64,000 nucleotides of DNA, taken from contig JAJOZX010009088.1 in NCBI GenBank assembly GCA_023014485.1, positions 1 through 64,000 on the forward strand, read 5' to 3'. This DNA comes from Bathynomus jamesi (taxonomy: Eukaryota; Arthropoda; Malacostraca; Isopoda; Cirolanidae). A program made the translations under genes and the position numbers. This document shows, one piece after another, positions 1 through 10,623 of the stretch (within the stretch, counting starts at the first letter, position 1; each line of letters opens with the position of its first letter). The notes beneath the pieces are model-generated. The model saw only the letters and a program-made list of their open reading frames with translations. It did no database searches and had not been told where the DNA came from.

Positions 1-231
1 AAAATGAAAACACGTTTTTCTTCTATTAATCACAGTTTTTTGAGGGAAATGTAAATTAAAACCCTTTGAGATCGAGATGTCATTCCACAGTTTGATTCAT
101 AATACGTATTTATTGTTAGTCATTTACTTTGTATAAAATCTTTATATTATGCATATTTTATATTTACATGTTTATATATAATACATATAATTATTTAAAT
201 ATACATCTTTATATATATATATATATAGAGA

Positions 232-300
232 TAGAGAGAGTGGGGGGAACAAGCTTAACCTTCGTGAAATGATGAATCATCGAACGGAACACTAAAAATT
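232..300 (+). repeat. 3'-end fragment of the window's LINE family
   Basis: This short stretch shares the 3'-terminal motif of the LINE copies that end near 19.38, 29.47 and 39.46 kb: a G-rich run, then ACAAGCTT, ACCTTCG, GAAATGA and AATCATCG in order. A TA/GA microsatellite lies before it and another TA run begins at 308. Only the last 60 or so bases of the element are present, as expected of a severely 5'-truncated retrotransposition product. Confidence 0.5.
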
Positions 301-304
301 TGGG

Positions 305-343
305 ATGGTGTATATATATATATATATGCCCTTTTCTGAAATA

Positions 344-374
<31 letters not shown>

Positions 375-450
375 CACACACACACACACACATATATATA
401 TCCCCTTTTCTGAAAGAATCTGTGTGTGTGTGTGCGTGTGCGTTTGGGAC
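305..450. repeat. Compound TA/TG/CA microsatellite
   Basis: Alternating blocks of (TA)n, (TG)n and (CA)n with short unique spacers. The reading frames across it encode only Tyr-Ile, Cys-Val or Thr-His repeats and are not genes. Confidence 0.95.
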
Positions 451-529
451 CGTGCTTAAGGCTTGGTTCCAAACTAAAAATTTGCATATTACATTATTTT
501 GATCGCTAGTTGACAACTAGCTAGCTAAT

Positions 530-1205
530 TTTTAGGTAATACAGATAGGTAATGAGTGATACAAAAGCATTGTGGTATTAACCAAATGGGTAAACTCGTA
601 TATTGTATATGCGGGCTCATTTCTGTTATTATGTAGATGTTAGAATGCTTTCGATGTAAAATAGTTTGGCGTGACTCCTGCTTCAGCGGATAGCTTAGGT
701 GTTTTAGGATTGCAATGAAAGAGAGATGTGAAGAAGTGAGGATAAGTTTTAAACTACTGTTACCCTTGCTACTACTACCTACTACTAATAATAACAATAA
801 TAATAATAATAAAGTTCCCCCGTATCCCCGACTTCTAGCTTGCAACAGCTTGTACATTCTGTTGAAGAATGGGTAAAAATCAACAGACATAAGTAAGTAC
901 TGTATATATATATATATATATATATCACAGAGAATATGTGGATTTAGAATAATGGAATTAGGACAGTTTTGAGAGAAATTACGATTTCTTCCTCTTGTTG
1001 TATAAAGCATTCAGAATTTGAGAGTATTTAAGTTTCAGGTTTGCTAAAATAAACGAAAGCGACTGTGTAGTGAAAGATCCTTACTTGAATTATTGTTGAA
1101 GATGTGATTTGAACTTCTTTGGTGGTAATTGCCTCATGAACGAGGCAACGATGGTAAATACCAGAGTTATACCTTCTAAAGACCATTCCAAGTTTTCTAT
1201 TAACT
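530..1205. other. No gene recognised
   Basis: AT-rich sequence with a short AAT-type simple repeat (about 783-811) and a (TA)n run (about 901-925). The minus-strand open frame across it translates the simple repeats and shows no family motif. Confidence 0.6.
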
Positions 1206-1209
1206 GGAA

Positions 1210-1767
1210 ATGAGAATTTTTTTTTTTTGGAGAAACCTACTTATTTGTTTGTTGTCCAACAGATATCATTATGTATCAGTAAATAATGTTTGCTCAACTA
1301 AAGCGCCTGTCAAGCATGGTGTGACACAGTGCTGGGTTCTGGGTCCACTGTTATTTTTATTATATATAAATGACCTTCCACGTTCATCAAATATACTGAA
1401 CTTCATAATGTTTGTAGATGATACAACTGTCTCTTTTTCTTGCAAAAATGTTAATACAGCTAAGAATATATCTCCTTCAGAATTCATCAGTGTAATAAAA
1501 TGGTTGACCACCAATAAACTCTTCCTAAATACTAGTAAAACAAATTTCATAATTTTTACTAATAAAAGAAATGTATATCATGATGAACTTAATGTTAATG
1601 AAATCGCCAAAAAGGCGTGTGCTGTAACAGAATTTCTTGGTGTAATGCTAGATAAGAAATTGCAATGGAATGATCATGTAAATTGTATCGCGAAAAATAT
1701 TTCAAGGAGCGTTTCTATAATGTTGAATTTCACAAAATGTCATATTTCATATTACACATGTAATTAG
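1210..1767 (+). pseudogene. LINE reverse transcriptase fragment (Jockey/CR1-like)
   Basis: The open frame matches the C-terminal half of a non-LTR reverse transcriptase. In order it shows a segment like the GVPQGSVLGPLLF motif, degraded to GVTQCWVLGPLLFLLYINDL; the catalytic box as FVDDTT in place of FADDT; WLTTNKLFLNTSKTNF; and FLGVMLDKKLQWNDHV, the usual post-catalytic LINE motif. The palm, fingers and endonuclease upstream are missing, and the frame stops soon after the FLGV motif. In the intact family this enzyme copies element RNA at a nicked target. This is a 5'-truncated, substituted relic and is not the same subfamily as the 15.7-39.5 kb LINE. The exact clade cannot be fixed by eye. 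Confidence 0.75.
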
Positions 1768-1769
1768 TT

Positions 1770-2400
1770 TTAATTAAAACTGAGTCAAATTAATTTTTAT
1801 TAAAAACTAATAAGATGTCATTGAATGTATGCCGTCAGCATGACGCCTGCCTACTGTTGGATGTTGAAATGGGCTCAACAGAATTACTATATAAAAGTAC
1901 CATAGCATAGGCCGCAAGAAAACTAGCTGGCTTAAATAACAATCTTTCTTTTTAAAGTTGTTTGCATTTGTAATTAACATAGCAAAACGAAATAGATACC
2001 TAATGTAAATTGAAATAAATAATATTTATTTATGTAGCTGTGTTTCCCTTCCAGTTTGCAGAAAATCCTTACGTGGTAGTAAAATGTACGCCTTATTGAA
2101 ATCAGAGTATTTGATTTATATAAAATCAACTGTTAGTAAGAAAACTGCTCTTACAAATTTCTCATTCGTAGACCTGTGTATTTTATAACCAAAAGTTGTT
2201 AGCAGTAATGATTAACTACTACTCGTTACAGTTAAATTATTAGAAAAAATTACATACGTTTTAAAATTGTTTATTAACTAGCCTGGAAAATCTGGTAAGA
2301 ATGTGAACTGAGATGCTGAATATAATCAACGTACAAAGAATTATGCAAATACTGTAGATTGAATCAGTGAACCTATCAAATAAATAAATAAATAAATATA
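1770..2400. other. No gene recognised
   Basis: AT-rich sequence following the LINE relic, possibly its decayed 3' region. It ends in an (AAAT)n/(TA)n tract at 2380-2406. Confidence 0.5.
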
Positions 2401-2406
2401 TATATA

Positions 2407-2630
2407 CACGGTGAACCAAAAGTAGGTGGACAGTAGGTTGAATACGGTTTGTGTTATATTATATTATAACTATGGTGTTCATTATAACTATGGTGTTTGT
2501 GTTTTATTATATTAAATATTATAACTAAATTTATTTAAATTTTATTTTGTATTATAGTATACAAAAAAATTAAATATGTATTCTCAAAATAAACGTTATC
2601 ATTTACTGTCCACCTACATTTGGTTCACCC
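2407..2630. mobile_element. MITE, Tc1/mariner-type, in a TA microsatellite
   Basis: Terminal inverted repeats of about 28 bp are visible. The left end begins CACGGTGAACCAAAAGTAGG and the right end, reverse-complemented, begins GGGTGAACCAAATGTAGG; both continue TGGACAGTA. The 224-bp element has no coding capacity and is bounded on both sides by (TA)n, consistent with TA target duplication. The interior holds a short direct repeat around ACTATGGTGTT. Confidence 0.8.
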
Positions 2631-2654
2631 TATATATATATATATATATATATA

Positions 2655-3378
2655 ATCATGCGGGTTGCTTCTACAGAGCTTCAATTTAATATTTAGGAGA
2701 AATCCAATGACAAGGAGAAATGTAAATGCCATGAAAAGTCTTCTTTAATGCGCAACGTTTCGAGCAAATACGCTCATCTTCAGGCTGTATGATAACAATG
2801 TGAAATTAAAATCACTTAGAATTCTGGAATCGCTTTATATTAAAACTTTGACCCCGACGTTAAATGTTGACTCATCAGCCGTCCCTTTAAACTTTTTATA
2901 ATCCCTCCTCCTTCCCCAATTCCTTATAATCCCCCCTTCCCCAATCGCCCTCACCATCTTATCTTATCTTATCTTATCTTATCTTATCTTATGTTTTCCC
3001 GTTTTGTGCTTAAATCAGTCTAGCCTCGGAAATTGCAGTGAAAGGTTAGTTAGTTTCATTATTCCAGTGTACTATTGTTAATTTTTCAAGTGTATTAATT
3101 TCACATTTACTATATGTATTTAAAAATAGCTTCTTAATTTTAAATGTAAATCTGTATAACTTAGAATTTAACCCTCTTTTTTCAGTCTTTTAAAGTTTGC
3201 CTTTATGAATAGGTTATAGAAATTTTCTTTGTCTGGTTTTTCATTCAATTATTGATTTTAATTTCACATTGTTATCATACAGCCTGAAGATGAGCGTATT
3301 TGCTCGAAACGTTGCGCATTAAAGAAGACTTTTCATGGCATTTACATTTCTCCTTGTCATTGGATTTCTCCTAAATAT

Positions 3379-3380
<2 letters not shown>
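2655..3380. mobile_element. Non-autonomous element with ~130-bp inverted ends; Penelope-like motif
   Basis: About 130 bp at 2682-2810 recurs in inverted orientation at 3250-3379, sharing for example CCTGAAGATGAGCG, GCTCGAAACGTTGCGC and AAAGAAGACTTTTCATGGC. The element is flanked by (TA)n. The CTGAAGA...hairpin...GAAAC arrangement resembles motifs at the ends of Penelope-like elements, some of which carry hammerhead-type ribozymes. No reverse transcriptase or GIY-YIG frame lies between the arms, and the core holds a pentanucleotide repeat. The Penelope assignment is an inference from the motif alone. Confidence 0.5.
2957..2993. repeat. (ATCTT)n pentanucleotide repeat
   Basis: About seven consecutive copies of the pentamer lie inside the core of the inverted-end element. 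Confidence 0.9.
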
Positions 3381-3419
<39 letters not shown>

Positions 3420-3708
3420 ATTATATGCTGTTGGTAAACTTATTCGATTCGAAATAAACCAAGAAGTTAACATTATTCTTTAAGATCATAGGTGTTGAAT
3501 CTCTTATGAAATGGATACTGCGTAAATTTTACTTATAGACATAATAGGAATAAGATAAAAAGACAATTGCAATTACTGGTTTACAGAAACTTAAGAATAA
3601 TAATTTGATGTTTACTACCGTGGAAAGAAGTCATGGCTAAGATGGAAATAAAATTTGATGATTTGTACTTCTAAAATATAAAATTACGTAATGTGTTCTC
3701 TTTCAAAG

Positions 3709-3747
<39 letters not shown>

Positions 3748-4570
3748 GTTAGTTCACTAGTTGATTCTATTCGATGACTATGATGAGTTGCCTGATAGCA
3801 ACATCTGTTTAATTAAAGCATATATTACTCCGTCAGTTGGCTTAGAAGGCAGAATTTTGTCAGTTTGCTTTTATTACGAAGGGAATTGAAATCAATATAT
3901 TTAATTTAAATACTCTTAATACGTGTACATATATATGTAATAATAACAATAAATCAATATTAGTAATAATATTTAAGTGGATGTTTAGAGGAGGATAACA
4001 GAATTGCTGCTTCAGTTTCAAAGCCGCGTTAGGCAACTTGGTTCTTTTTAACACATGCAATTTTATAACGAAATTTCATGAACGGTAAAATTATTAATTC
4101 ATATACCAGAAGATGACATGTGAAAGTGAATGTGATGTAATATATCGATGTAAATAACAGAAAACTACATATTTAAAGTAAATAAACAAATATGCGTGTA
4201 CTACGTGTACAGTACATATATGTATATATTGTATTTGAAGGTCATCTCGTTTGAAAATAAGACAGTTACCCTTAAAAAAGAGAGAAATTAATTTATTTAA
4301 ATTAAAATGATGAATAATCATTTTATTTTTCATAATGCAGATCTTAAACAAAGAACTTGTATTCGGTATAAAATATGATCACTCTGATTTTCATTTATGT
4401 ATTGTTCGCAATTTGTTAATATTTGAAAATTGGATGTGTTGATGCGCAATGTAGTTAGGCTTATTAAAACCTTTCAGATATTTGTTTCCATTCCTATTGT
4501 CTTCTAATTTTCCTGAATAGGAAGTACTCGAATGTATGTTTTTGCATGTTTGTTTCTTGTTTGTCTCATG
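3420..4570. other. No gene recognised
   Basis: AT-rich sequence with a (TA)n run at about 3708-3748. A copy of the CAGTTGGCTTAGAAGG motif, which also recurs at 41.97-42.29 kb, lies near 3834. The small minus-strand open frames here show no conserved motif or compositional signal. Confidence 0.5.
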
Positions 4571-4574
4571 AAAG

Positions 4575-5030
4575 GACTTTTTCAAGAAGGAAGGCGAGGC
4601 TCGATCCTTTCTTAAATTTTTTTGAAGGAAGGTGAAGACGAATCATTTTTAAAATTTATTTTTAAATTTATTTTTTATTTTTTTCCCCCCTTTTTTTCCC
4701 CTTTTTTTTGTTTTTTTCAAGGAGGAAAGCAATGATGAACCCCCTTTTTCTCAAGGAGGAATGCAATAGTGAATTTTTTTTTTCTTTTCTTTTTTTTCCT
4801 CTTCCTTTTCTTTTGTTTCCTTTTCTTTTGTTTCCTCTTCCTTTTTTTTTTTTTTTTGAAGGAGGATGGGGCCCCTCAAGGGACAAATGCCCTTCATTAA
4901 GGACGGTGAGACCCCATAAATGGGGTGAGGAACTTAAGTAAGGGGCCCCCCTCATACAGAAGGCAAAGGCCTTCTGGGGGCCCCTCCAGGGGCAGGATTT
5001 CAGAGCACCCCAACTTCCTCTCCCCAAATG
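4575..5030. repeat. Degenerate T/C-rich repeats with AAGGAGGAA units
   Basis: Several imperfect copies of a unit like CAAGGAGGAAAGCAATGATG alternate with poly-T and poly-C tracts, followed by a GC-richer stretch. Frames on either strand give only Phe/Leu or Lys/Arg runs. Confidence 0.6.
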
Positions 5031-5325
5031 CACCCATACTACTCATGGGAACCTTCCTGCCTTCTAGTTTTTTAAGTAAAATATTGTGGTTCACTCTATC
5101 ATATGCCTTACTTATATCTAGGAAACAGCTATAAATATTTGAATTACTGTCAGTGTATTTCGATATTATTTCCTTAATTACGTAGATACACAGGTCAGTT
5201 GAGTGGGACCTTTTAATACCAAAATGATTAGATGTCCATAGGTAATCATTACTTTTTACTTTTTAAGTATTGCGTGTTATTTCGGATCCATTACTTATTA
5301 TTTGCTCGAAGTTGGACTTAAAGAG
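5030..5325 (-). pseudogene. LINE reverse transcriptase fragment (palm/fingers)
   Basis: The minus strand translates to NHFGIKRSHSTDLCIYVIKE, then a short linker, then FLDISKAYDRVNHNILLKKL. These are the conserved RT blocks around the first catalytic aspartate (D in FLDISKAYD) of non-LTR retrotransposons. The frame continues only to about EGRKVPMSS before entering the repeat-rich sequence at 4.6-5.0 kb. Upstream and downstream parts are absent. This is an isolated relic on the opposite strand from the 1.2-kb fragment and is not obviously the same element. Confidence 0.75.
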
Positions 5326-5589
5326 GAATTCCCGCGGTTAAAAACTCAGCCTTTTCAAAGGTAAACTGACATTATTTTTATCAATAAGCTAAGTATGTTT
5401 GAATACTAATTTCATCTCCACTATCGATGCTCGGCCAAAACTTATCATAATTTATATTAATTAAAATTATTTTTATTTGGGATACAGTTTAGCGTAGGAT
5501 ACAATAACATCGTTAACCTTAAATAGTAGGCCTTTTCTTTTCTAGAATTTAATTGATTTACGATATACAGTATATACTATATATAACCT

Positions 5590-5745
5590 TTGGTTAGCTT
5601 CCGCCCGAATTGTTCATTCTGAGAAAGGTCAAGCTTTTCATTCCAGTTTCACTTCAGTTTAACGTGGAATCCGAACCACGCCCCACCAGCCCAGCATCTT
5701 AACCACTAGGCCACCTAGGGTACCCATTTATCTACCAACCACTTT
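5590..5745 (-). repeat. tRNA-derived SINE copy
   Basis: On the minus strand the order is TTGGTAGATAAATGGGTACCC, an A-box-like GTGGCCTAGTGGTTAAG, a B-box-like GGTTCGGATTCC, and a 3' part with AAGCTTGACC and AATGAACAATTCGGG. The same order occurs on the plus strand at 58.74-59.03 kb, so two copies of one SINE family are present. A TA-rich region adjoins it. Confidence 0.7.
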
Positions 5746-5864
5746 ATTGTGTGGAAGGATGAACAACTGGGTTTTGCTGCGCGCCGGCTGCCGTCACCGG
5801 GTCTCGAACCCGAGGCCGATGGATTCGTAGTCAGTGACACTAACCACTACACCACCGAGGTGCA
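5746..5864 (-). repeat. tRNA-like repeat with A and B boxes
   Basis: The minus strand shows CACCTCGGTGGTGTAGTGGTTAG (A-box region) and CGGGTTCGAGACCCGG (a T-arm with B box) about 25 nt apart, as in a tRNA. The would-be acceptor ends do not pair (GCACCTC against GACGGCA) and the anticodon stem is poor. This is more likely a tRNA-derived SINE head than a functional tRNA. The T-arm motif recurs at 53.43, 53.88 and 54.01 kb. Confidence 0.6.
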
Positions 5865-5915
5865 TCAACACACACACACACACACACGCATATATATATA
5901 TATATATATATATAT

Positions 5916-6665
5916 GGGAATGAACTCAGAATGGTTCCCTGAGGTTTTTTATGATACACACACAGACCGTGCATGGAACAAGGAACTCTTCTAGGATAAT
6001 TAAATCCACTATAGTCCGAATAAGCAATGGTAAATGACAAATACCATAGTTTTTCTTTTTCATGATGCTAGCCGGACGCGGTCAACGGGTCACTCGCAAA
6101 GAGGTCCCAAAAATATAGCTTCCCTCACCAGCTATCTGCAAAGCAGATAGGATCCAGCTTTGGGACAGGATCTAGGGTTTAAAGCAGCCTAGCCCAGCTA
6201 CATTTAGAACCTCAATATAAGCAAAAGACTTGCTGCCTTCACGTCAGATTGAATACATGAAAGAAAACGGGGTAACTATTATATTTTTAGCCAAAAACCA
6301 AAACTTAAACCTCAACTGGCAGAATTGAGCGTCCACTTTTCAAGGCACATAACATGTCCGTTTCAAGATGGGAATGAACTCAGAATGGTTCCCTGAGGTT
6401 TTTTATGATAGACAGACCGTGCATGGAACAAGGAACTCTTCTAGGATAATTAAATCCACTATAGTCCGAATAAGTAATGGTAAATGACAAATACCATAGT
6501 TTTTCTTTTTCATGATGCTAGCTAGCTTTGTAGATAGCTGGTGAGGGAAGCCCGCGTCGGGCTAGCATCATGAAAAAGAAAAACTATGGTATTTGTCAGT
6601 TACCATTACTTATTCGACTATAGTCTATTTAATTATCCTAGAAGAATTCCTTGTTCCATGCACGG
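5916..6665. mobile_element. Foldback element, family FB (rearranged)
   Basis: A terminal segment (ACTCAGAATGGTTCCCTGAGG, then GACCGTGCATGGAACAAGG, then GGTAAATGACAAATACCATAG) occurs at 5916-6055, directly at about 6368-6520, and inverted at 6562-6665. The inner part (about 6062-6370) matches the arms and core of the better-preserved FB copies at 19.43 and 29.52 kb. No coding capacity is seen. The arrangement of two direct ends and one inverted end suggests a rearranged or nested pair. Confidence 0.65.
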
Positions 6666-6892
6666 TCGGAAAAAAAAAACAATTTGTCCTACGTACACTT
6701 TTACTCTGGACATGACACCCCATTTAGAAAGCCATATTTTCTTCAATGTTTCTCCGCGCTCTAAGGATCGCCAGTCATTCAGGCATTATCTATAAAATTG
6801 GTTGTAAACAATCCATTTGATCTTGTGTTGAATTTGGACAAAGTGCTAAAATTGGTAGTTTTCCTTACAAATTTGTATGCTCCTCCCACAAT

Positions 6893-6899
<7 letters not shown>

Positions 6900-6970
<71 letters not shown>
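6900..6970. repeat. Long (TA)n microsatellite
   Basis: An uninterrupted run of about 30 TA dinucleotides followed by ACACAC. Confidence 0.98.
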
Positions 6971-7013
6971 TTTTTTTGTAACCTATATATAGTCTTGAAC
7001 TCTTTATTTACTT

Positions 7014-7085
7014 CAGTGTTCCTGAGGATGTCATTAGACGAAAGCGCTTAAGCACCACTCTTTGTTTCCTTTCCTTCGTGGTTTT
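7014..7085 (+). repeat. Penelope-like terminal motif
   Basis: CCTGAGGATGTCATTAGACG followed by AAAGCGCTTAAG has the same layout as the motif at 2.77 and 3.29 kb: a CTGANGA-like heptamer, a short hairpin, then GAAA. It probably marks the end of a decayed Penelope-like element. No protein remnant is seen beside it. Confidence 0.4.
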
Positions 7086-7156
7086 ATTCATCATAAATAT
7101 TTTTCACGTGTTACTTTCGTGAAATAATTTTCATATATATATATATATATATATAT

Positions 7157-7295
7157 ACAGGGTGTTTCAGGTCGACCTTAGAAATATGGAAATTAGCGGA
7201 ATTACTATTACAAACTTCAAATACCAAATACCAAATACAAATGTATTTCCAAATACCAATTCCCATATTTCTAGGGTCGACCTGAACACCCTATG

Positions 7296-7296
<1 letters not shown>
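7157..7296. mobile_element. MITE in a TA microsatellite
   Basis: Near-perfect terminal inverted repeats of about 32 bp: CAGGGTGTTTCAGGTCGACC at the left, against CATAGGGTGTTCAGGTCGACC read inward from the right. The interior is about 70 bp, built partly of AAATACCAAATACC repeats. The CAGGGTG end and TA flanks are typical of mariner-type MITEs. Confidence 0.85.
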
Positions 7297-7346
<50 letters not shown>

Positions 7347-7355
7347 ATATAAACA
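7297..7355. repeat. (TA)n microsatellite
   Basis: TA array with one phase slip, directly abutting the MITE at 7157-7296. Confidence 0.95.
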
Positions 7356-7359
7356 CACG

Positions 7360-7873
7360 AATAAATCCCACGATGACGTCCAACTCAGAATCATTCAATT
7401 GATCTATTGCTCGGAATCCGAACGACTCATCGGGGTGGGATCAATGAAGACAACCAATCTCGCTCAAACACACACAGATAAATGCCGACCACGCATATCA
7501 TTAAAGGGTTTTAGTAGCTAAGGGCTAAATACAACGATGGAGAAGTTGGGGGGTGAAACGGGGTGAATGACATTTGTTTGGCTTTCTAGAGGTAAAGCAA
7601 ACAAGGGAGAGAGAGTTCACAAGGACAAGAGGAAGCCTCAAAGACCTTTGGTCCACTCGGGGAGGTTCCTGTTATTAAACTAGTGCATTTTTTATTTATT
7701 CTCGAAGTAGTAGAAAACTGGACAGAAATGCATAAGGCTCTCTCTTTCCCCACTCTCCCTGCCAGAGGCAGGTACGGAAAAAGGTCGAAGAAAACACTTT
7801 GACCCTAGAAAAGTAGCAAGGAAATTTTACAGGAAAGAGGAGAATGATAAACTAGCTTTACAGTTACGCTATG

Positions 7874-7919
<46 letters not shown>

Positions 7920-8142
7920 TCTATATATCTAAAAAACTAATTAACCAAACCTAATCTAACTTAGACTAACCTAACCCATTCAGGACCAACATATCTTTTA
8001 TACGACAATAAAAATGTTTCCAGATTTTTGTGCATGAAGTTTTTAGTGTTTTGAGGCATCAAGGGTGTATCTCACAAAAGAAGATTACAGTATCTCACTA
8101 CATCTGTGAATTATCACACACTCGACCTCACTTGTGCTATTT

Positions 8143-8184
<42 letters not shown>

Positions 8185-9088
8185 TAAAAGGCAGACAGAG
8201 AAGCAAACAGAGATATAGGCAGAAGGATGAAAGGAGATAGACAGATAGATGTACACGGAGAAACAGATGAGTAGACAGAGAGACAGAAGAAAACACAGAA
8301 AGGAAGGGAAAAACTCCTACACAGATTTACAGACAAGTACAGAAAAGAAATAAAATAGCTAAATAGACAAACATTGCTATGTATACTCGCTCGTGATATT
8401 ATAAAGGTTTAAGTGTTGGGTGCGGGGTTTCCCTCCCGGGGTGACGTCTCTTCTCTCGGTGACCCCGAATGTCGATGGGTCGGTGGAGCTGTTCCGTTCG
8501 TGGATGCGTGGCAACGATGTTTGAGACGAACATTATCAGGAACGAACTTGGACATTGTTTTTCACAATCGATATGTTACCCAAAGATAATTTTACCACTC
8601 ACACAAAGTTCACAATCAACTTAATGTACACTCTTGTACAGATGGGAGCGTGGACACTGGACAGGTATAACTCTTATGTTTTTCTTCGTATGATTACTCA
8701 CTCCAAGTGACAATATCATTTAATTTGAAATACACCTTTAACTGTTTTTATGAAACTCAAAAAGTTTTAATATTTAATCTTAAGTTTCAAAGGTAAAATA
8801 ATTAAACTTACGTTATATAATAATAGAACGAGGAAGTAAGCTTTAATCGGGGATGGAGTAGGCCTACGGAAAATGGAACAACTCTAGAACCGGGCGAAGA
8901 AAATAGGCCTCGGGCCTTGAAAAGGAAGTCTCTTTTCGTGTGCCCTAGGGGAGAATGAAATTGAATTTACTGGCCGAAGTTCATTTCGAAAGTAGGTCCT
9001 ATTTACCCACAACCTGAGTCGGGATATTAAAATCGAAATGACAAGGGAGCGCAAATAGGATCTTCTCCTATGACTTGCTGTCACAAGT

Positions 9089-9125
<37 letters not shown>

Positions 9126-9985
9126 GGTAAACTGTCCTCGACGCCTCTCTGCTCTTCTCTGCTCTTCGTTTCCACTATCCTGGAACTTAAAAACAACTTT
9201 AAATACATTATTTTAAGTTTTAGAAATTTCTAACTGTTTTATATTATTTAACTAACTTCTTTGACCCACTTGACAATATTAAATTATTATGATATTTACT
9301 TCAGGTACTGTTTGAACACTAGACTATTTACAAATTCACGATTGGATGAAATAGAAGTGTGGCCGCGCATGACTGGTGTTCTCACACCCCATTGGTTAAA
9401 TAAAATGTTACGTGTTCCAGTGGGATCATGTTGAGATCTGTTTCGATGCTGAAAAGCACGGACGCTGCTTGGATTTCAACTTTTTGCTTATTCCTAATTT
9501 ACCTGAAACCTACTTGGTATTTAGGTCATTCCCTTCAAATTCTATCTTATGTTTTTCACTTATGTTATAATTTGTACTCATAGGCGTAGGAAGGGAGAGC
9601 CATGCGGCCATGTCCACTCTCCCTTTTGCATATAGGGATTAGATGGCAATGCCGGCTGAAATGGGACGCATAATTGCATACTGCTTAGACGACTTCAATT
9701 CGTGTAATTAAAGTAGTAGAGGGCCCATCATATAGCTATAGTCTTATACAATATACATTCTATTTATACAATATCAATATACGTATCCAAAATATGCGAT
9801 GTTATACGCGCTTACATAAGTTGTGTTGTATTGAAAAGTTACATTAGCGATTCAAGAGAAATAGTTTCCTATATCTAAATTACAATTTGAACTTGAGAAC
9901 TTAAGAATTCTTTTGGTTCAAACTTCAATTTATTCTCATGTAATAATTCCTTCACTGCTCTCGTAATATTAGTATGGAATATATG
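7360..9985. other. No gene recognised; CA and CT microsatellites
   Basis: Contains (CA)n at about 7875-7918 and 8142-8182, a CAGA-rich tract at about 8190-8345, and (CT)n at about 9088-9126. Around 8400-8530 the sequence becomes GC-richer (TTTCCCTCCCGGGGTGACG), which stands out from its surroundings, but no frame or family is recognisable. The small open frames across the microsatellites are artefacts. Confidence 0.55.
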
Positions 9986-9987
9986 TA

Positions 9988-10178
9988 CAGGGTGGCGCAA
10001 GTAAATTCTGTACCGATTCATCGATTTGTTTTACCTGGTATTCCATACATTAAAACGAAGCTCACCCTCTCGTATATTGTTAATTTTGCAGCTATCCCCT
10101 ACCCAAAAGAAAAAAGTAATATATTATAATCAACACTGAAAATTCCTATGATGCGCGACTTTTGCGCCACCCTGTATA
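9988..10178. mobile_element. MITE with CAGGGTGGCGCAA ends
   Basis: The left end ACAGGGTGGCGCAAGTAA matches the reverse complement of the right end ACAGGGTGGCGCAAAAGT. The element is about 190 bp, non-coding and flanked by TA. A TG/TA microsatellite follows it. Confidence 0.8.
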
Positions 10179-10185
10179 TACAGTG

Positions 10186-10202
10186 TGTGTATGTGTGTGT
10201 GT

Positions 10203-10249
<47 letters not shown>
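10186..10249. repeat. (TG)n/(TA)n microsatellite
   Basis: Short TG run followed by about 22 TA units. Confidence 0.95.
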
Positions 10250-10251
<2 letters not shown>

Positions 10252-10623
10252 ATTATTCAATTATTATGTTTTGTTATTTTATTTTTTATATATTAATGTT
10301 TTGTTTATTTCCAGGGTTGTGTTTTGGGCGGCCATAATAGGTCCTGGTGGTCTCTTACCGCCTGTTTTTTTATGTTCTTTTTACCAAATAAAGTAACGAG
10401 TTTCATATTTTTATTGGATAGTCCTCACCTATTGATATTATTTGCACACAGTATCAAATTCTTAATTGTATGCAGAAAAACACGCTTAATTCAACTCATC
10501 TTTGACGGAATAAACTTTATATTTTCAATCTTCAGTTTGGCAACAACAGTGCCCCCCCCATTCATATATTTCTGGTTACGCCACTGTTTGTACTATATGT
10601 ATTACATTATTAATAAATCCCCC

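Noticed and set aside
2957..2993. Telomere-like or CRISPR-like array
   Set aside because: It is a simple (ATCTT)n repeat without spacers and is not TTAGG. No CRISPR array is expected or seen.
4668..5033. Lys/Arg-rich minus-strand frame of 121 codons
   Set aside because: It is produced by poly-T/C tracts, and its upstream end overlaps the LINE RT relic in another frame.
5746..5864. A functional tRNA gene on the minus strand
   Set aside because: A and B boxes are present, but the acceptor ends do not pair and the anticodon stem is poor; a tRNA-derived repeat fits better.
6779..6992. Open frames of repeating Tyr-Ile across (TA)n, and similar ones at 20.2, 30.3, 53.2 and 55.2 kb
   Set aside because: They are translations of dinucleotide repeats on either strand, with no conserved flanking protein.
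8085..8336. Cys/Val- and Ser-rich frames over the CA microsatellite
   Set aside because: Composition is wholly explained by the (CA)n and CAGA repeats.
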